Shown piece after piece: positions 5,917 to 8,369 of a stretch of 8,369 nucleotides of DNA. The notes under the pieces were generated by a model. The model saw only the letters and a list, made by a program, of their open reading frames with translations. It was not told the origin of the DNA and ran no database searches. A program made the translations under genes and the position numbers. Numbering within the stretch: the stretch's first letter is position 1; each line of letters starts with the position of its first letter. Source of the DNA: Hyphomonadaceae bacterium (lineage in GTDB: Bacteria; Pseudomonadota; Alphaproteobacteria; Caulobacterales; Hyphomonadaceae). The DNA lies in NCBI GenBank assembly GCA_030696545.1, contig JAUYSA010000067.1:1-8369 (forward strand). The letters run 5' to 3'.

Positions 5917-6087
5917 GGCCGCAGCTCTTGCCCGGCGAGCCCAATCTCGCCCCAACAGGGAAATACTAGCACAGGCGTGCCGCTAGCATAGTTAACCTTT
6001 GAGACACGACTGCCAGCCCCGGCATGTCCCCAGGCTGCGTCAGTATTGGGGACCTTCTCAGGGAGAACCCCGAAATTCCGGCCAGGC
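5917..6087 (-). promoter_or_regulatory. Gap between argG and the receiver gene: putative receiver promoter and argG 3' end
   Basis: These 171 bp contain no gene I can support. Near the receiver gene, a minus-strand -10-like TAGTAT (5963-5968) lacks a -35 at normal spacing. A TTAACC half-site (5992-5997), similar to the CtrA half-box, lies about 25 bp further upstream. GCAC/GTGC (5969-5972, 5977-5980) forms a small 4-bp hairpin next to the -10. The argG-proximal part holds the hairpin listed separately. This suggests the receiver-kinase pair has its own promoter, but none of the elements is strong. Confidence 0.35.
6048..6071 (-). terminator. Possible argG 3' hairpin without U-run
   Basis: Read on the minus strand, GGGG-TTCTC pairs with GAGAA-CCCC around a CCT loop, with a 3-nt bulge (GGT) on the second arm. 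It starts 16 nt past the argG stop codon, the right place for a transcript end. No T-run follows, so this is not a classic intrinsic terminator. It could be an RNA-stabilising 3' hairpin or chance. A second inverted pair GGCCAG/CTGGCC (6080-6085, 6103-6108) spans the argG stop itself. Confidence 0.35.
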
Positions 6088-7332
6088 CTAGCGCTTCCTG
6101 TTCTGGCCCAGCAGGCGCAGCCGCAACGCATTCAGGCGAATGAAGCCCTCGGCGTCCTTCTGGTCGTACGCGCCGGCATCGTCCTCGAACGTCACATGCG
6201 CGGCCGAATAGAGCGAGTAAGGCGACGACCTGCCCGTCACGATCACATTGCCCTTGTAGAGCTTCAGCGTGACCGTGCCCGTCACGTTCTCCTGGCTCTT
6301 GTCGATCGCCGCCTGCAGCATCTCGCGCTCAGGCGCAAACCAGAAGCCATTATAGATCAGCTCCGCATAGCGCGGCATAAGCTCGTCCTTCAGGTGGCCC
6401 GCGCCGCGGTCCAGCGTGATGCTCTCGATCGCACGGTGAGCCTGCAGCAGGATCGTCCCGCCCGGCGTCTCGTAAACCCCGCGCGACTTCATACCGACAA
6501 AGCGGTTCTCGACCAGATCGAGACGGCCAATGCCATTGTCCCGGCCAAGATCATTCAGCTGCGCCAGCAATGTCGCGCCCGACAGCTTCTTGCCGTTGAT
6601 CGACACCGCATCGCCGCGCTCGAAACCGATCTCGATATCAGTCGCCACATCCGGCGCTTCCATCGGCGAGACGGTGCGCTGATACACATAAGGCGGCGGC
6701 TCAACAGCCGGATCTTCCAGCACTTTGCCTTCCGACGAGGAGTGCAGCAGGTTGGCGTCGACCGAGAACGGAGCCTCGCCGCGCTTGTCTTTCGCAACCG
6801 GAATCTGGTGCTTTTCGGCGAACTCGATCAGGTCGGTGCGCGACTTGAACTCCCACGTCCGCCACGGCGCGATCACCTTGATGTTGGGGTTCAGCGCATA
6901 GGCCGAAAGTTCGAACCGCACCTGGTCATTGCCCTTGCCGGTCGCGCCATGCGCAATCGCATCAGCGCCGGTTTCCTTGGCGATCTCGACCAGCCGCTTG
7001 GCGATCAGCGGCCGCGCGATCGACGTGCCCAGCAGGTACTGGCCCTCATAGACCGCATTGGCGCGGAACATCGGGAACACGAAGTCCCGCACGAATTCCT
7101 CGCGCACATCCTCGATGAAGATGTTCTCGGGCTTGATGCCCATCAGCTCGGCCTTCTTGCGGGCCGGCGACAGCTCCTCGCCCTGCCCAAGGTCGGCGGT
7201 GAATGTGACGACTTCGCAACCGTATTCCGTCTGCAACCATTTCAGGATGATCGAGGTATCGAGCCCGCCGGAATAGGCGAGGACGACTTTTTTCGGCGCG
7301 GACTTCTTGCTGGCGTCTGGGGCGGCGGCCAT
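6088..7332 (-). CDS. argG: Argininosuccinate synthase
   Basis: This cytosolic enzyme joins citrulline and aspartate using ATP (released as AMP and pyrophosphate) to make argininosuccinate, the next-to-last step of arginine synthesis. The 414-residue length is normal for the proteobacterial short form. The N-terminal ATP pyrophosphatase loop AYSGGLDTS is at 19-27. The second family signature GATGKGNDQVRF is at 129-140. The substrate-binding block FSVDANLLHSSSEGKVLEDP is at 189-208. The C-terminal tetramerisation helix region is intact, ending LLGQNRKR. The start chosen is ATG at 7332: GGGAG (7339-7343) sits 6 nt before it, whereas a TTG at 7338 would abut the ribosome site. The first ~14 residues (Ala/Lys/Ser-rich) are a poorly conserved extension. 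It has its own promoter candidate, divergent from the TraB/GumN gene. No arginine-repressor box is recognisable. Confidence 0.98.
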   Translation of the reverse strand: MAAAPDASKKSAPKKVVLAYSGGLDTSIILKWLQTEYGCEVVTFTADLGQGEELSPARKKAELMGIKPENIFIEDVREEFVRDFVFPMFRANAVYEGQYLLGTSIARPLIAKRLVEIAKETGADAIAHGATGKGNDQVRFELSAYALNPNIKVIAPWRTWEFKSRTDLIEFAEKHQIPVAKDKRGEAPFSVDANLLHSSSEGKVLEDPAVEPPPYVYQRTVSPMEAPDVATDIEIGFERGDAVSINGKKLSGATLLAQLNDLGRDNGIGRLDLVENRFVGMKSRGVYETPGGTILLQAHRAIESITLDRGAGHLKDELMPRYAELIYNGFWFAPEREMLQAAIDKSQENVTGTVTLKLYKGNVIVTGRSSPYSLYSAAHVTFEDDAGAYDQKDAEGFIRLNALRLRLLGQNRKR

Positions 7333-7369
7333 GGTCAACTCCCGATCAGGCAGGACGGCGGATCGCGCG

Positions 7370-7397
7370 CTTATAGCCCCAAGCCGCCGCCCCGCAA
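7370..7397 (-). promoter_or_regulatory. Probable argG promoter
   Basis: On the minus strand, TTGCGG (7392-7397), a 16-bp spacer and TATAAG (7370-7375) give a reasonable sigma-70-type promoter. It implies a leader of roughly 30 nt that carries the GGGAG ribosome site at 7339-7343. This is the best promoter match in the window, but it is judged by eye only. Confidence 0.55.
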
Positions 7398-7456
7398 GCG
7401 ATGTGCTGCCCCCAAAGCTGGCGTCGTGGCGATCGCGTGCTAGTTTAGTCCGGAGC

Positions 7457-7471
7457 GGCGGGTTTCCCGCC
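7457..7471 (+). repeat. Perfect 6-bp hairpin in the TraB/GumN leader
   Basis: GGCGGG (7457-7462), loop TTT (7463-7465) and CCCGCC (7466-7471) form a fully paired GC stem. It ends 4 nt before the GGGGAG ribosome site (7476-7481) of the TraB/GumN gene. In RNA it would be a very stable short hairpin, and in DNA it is a possible operator. It lies upstream of the argG promoter, so it cannot be the argG terminator. Confidence 0.5.
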
Positions 7472-7487
7472 TGTTGGGGAGATCGCC

Positions 7488-8369
7488 ATGAACTGGTTCG
7501 CCAGCCTCAGGTCGTTTGTGCTCCGGCCCCTCGCCGCCCTGGCCGCGCTTGCCGCCGTCTGCGCGGCCCCAGCCCTCGCGCAGCCTGCCTTCTGGGTCGT
7601 GAAGGATGCCGATTCCACCATCTATCTTCTCGGCACCATCCACCTGCTGAAACCCGAAACCGTCTGGCGCACCGACAAGCTCGACACAGCCATCGCGGAA
7701 TCAAACGAGCTGTGGCTCGAACTGCCCACCACCAACGCCGAAGCCATGCAGGGCGAAATGATGGTGCTGGTGTCCCGCTACGGGCTCTCGCCCGCCAGCC
7801 GCCTGTCGAAAAAGCTGACCGAAGCAGAAGTGAAAACGCTCGACGAAGCCGCCCGCCTCGCCGGCCTGTCCGCCAGCCAGCTTGACGTCTTCCGCCCATG
7901 GTTTGCAGCTCTCACCATTTCCACCGCCGCCATGACGCGCGCAGGCTATGACCCGGCCTCGGGCGTCGACAGCAAGATCGAAGGCATCTTCCGCGCCCGG
8001 AACATCACGCCGAAAGGCCTCGAAACCGCCGAGGAGCAGATCAAGGTCTTCGCCGGCATGTCGCCCGATCAGGAGCTGGACTACCTCCGCGAGACGATGG
8101 AGGAATATCACGATGCCCCCACCGAGCTCGACAAGATGGTGCGGCAATGGTCGACCGCCGACATTGCCGGCATGGAGACGATGTTCGTCACCGAGATGAA
8201 GGCTGAAGAACCAGAACTCTACGCGGCGCTGCTGACCAACCGCAACGCCAACTGGGTCGTGAAGATCGACGAGATGCTCAAGGGCTCGGGTACGACCTTC
8301 ATCGCGGTCGGAGCCGGCCACCTGATCGGCCCGGACAGCGTGATCGCGATGCTGGAAGCAAAAGGCATC
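7488..8369 (+). CDS. TraB/GumN family secreted protein (3' end cut by window)
   Basis: The frame is open from ATG 7488 to the window edge, 294 codons. The family is usually near 290-300 residues, so only a few are missing. An N-terminal signal peptide is clear: R8/R13, a hydrophobic Leu/Ala core, and AxA-type cleavage after A31 (APALA|QP), so the protein is exported to the periplasm. The TraB/GumN (YbaP, Pfam TraB) hallmarks are the N-terminal YLLGTIHLL (H52), a conserved acidic LWLELP (E78), and the C-terminal FIAVGAGHLIGPDSV (H278). The paired GxxH motifs and glutamate have been proposed as a metal-dependent peptidase-like site (related to TIKI). No activity can be asserted for this protein. 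GGGGAG (7476-7481) gives a good ribosome site with 6-nt spacing. It is divergent from argG, with no evident functional link. The name GumN recalls a Xanthomonas gum locus gene, but no polysaccharide genes are seen here. Confidence 0.92.
   Translation, partial: MNWFASLRSFVLRPLAALAALAAVCAAPALAQPAFWVVKDADSTIYLLGTIHLLKPETVWRTDKLDTAIAESNELWLELPTTNAEAMQGEMMVLVSRYGLSPASRLSKKLTEAEVKTLDEAARLAGLSASQLDVFRPWFAALTISTAAMTRAGYDPASGVDSKIEGIFRARNITPKGLETAEEQIKVFAGMSPDQELDYLRETMEEYHDAPTELDKMVRQWSTADIAGMETMFVTEMKAEEPELYAALLTNRNANWVVKIDEMLKGSGTTFIAVGAGHLIGPDSVIAMLEAKGI

Noticed and set aside
5917..5955. TTG at 5955 as start of the receiver protein
   Set aside because: It adds 13 Arg/Ala-rich residues with no ribosome site, while ATG 5916 is available. 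I cannot fully exclude it.
7333..7338. TTG at 7338 as start of argG
   Set aside because: The GGGAG ribosome site touches this codon but is ideally spaced for ATG at 7332.
7427..7437. GGCGATCGC near the TraB/GumN leader, similar to the cyanobacterial HIP1 word
   Set aside because: A single occurrence in a GC-rich alphaproteobacterial-type sequence; HIP1 is meaningful only when highly repeated in cyanobacteria.
6046..7443. 465-codon open frame on the plus strand, longer than argG itself
   Set aside because: It is antisense to argG, whose motifs and family length are unmistakable. The product is rich in Arg, His, Gln and Asp/Leu and matches no family. Long antisense frames are usual under GC-rich codon bias.

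Overview
The window is about 8.4 kb of gene-dense, GC-rich bacterial chromosome (roughly low 60s % GC by eye). It holds nine protein genes and no visible RNA genes, insertion sequences, CRISPR arrays or long repeats. Codon use looks uniform and nothing suggests recent transfer. The gene families and the codon bias suggest an alphaproteobacterium. TTAACC half-sites of the CtrA type and tandem GANTC sites would fit the Caulobacterales/Hyphomonadaceae side of that class, but this placement is an inference.

Left part (1-3196): the C-terminal 349 codons of the ribosome-associated GTPase TypA/BipA enter from the left edge. They are followed 2 nt later by a TTG-started YjdM-type zinc-ribbon protein, probably in the same transcript. 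This pair converges on an Lrp/AsnC-family regulator, and both stop codons are read from one CTAG at 1391-1394. The regulator is divergent from a LysE/RhtB-family amino-acid exporter across a 72-bp gap, the usual layout for a regulator and the exporter it controls. The exporter converges with a soluble inorganic pyrophosphatase gene (ppa) across only 4 bp.

Middle (3197-6087): a two-gene signalling unit on the minus strand. A stand-alone receiver protein comes first, then a soluble hybrid histidine kinase with the order GAF-PAS-HisKA-HATPase-REC. The two receivers resemble each other closely enough to suggest a local duplication. No effector or DNA-binding output domain is present, so the pair probably works through phosphotransfer or protein contacts with a partner outside the window.

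Right part (6088-8369): argininosuccinate synthase (argG, minus strand) carries out the next-to-last step of arginine synthesis. Divergent from it, a secreted TraB/GumN-family protein runs off the right edge only a few residues short of the usual end. The 155-bp gap between them holds a good argG promoter candidate and a perfect 6-bp hairpin just upstream of the TraB/GumN ribosome site.

Overall this is an ordinary housekeeping region with one compact sensory operon. I found no clear evidence of a new biological system. The points most worth a second look are the paired receivers, the apparently leaderless divergent lrp-type/lysE-type starts, the small palindromes in the ppa and TraB/GumN leaders, and the tandem GANTC sites between receiver and kinase.
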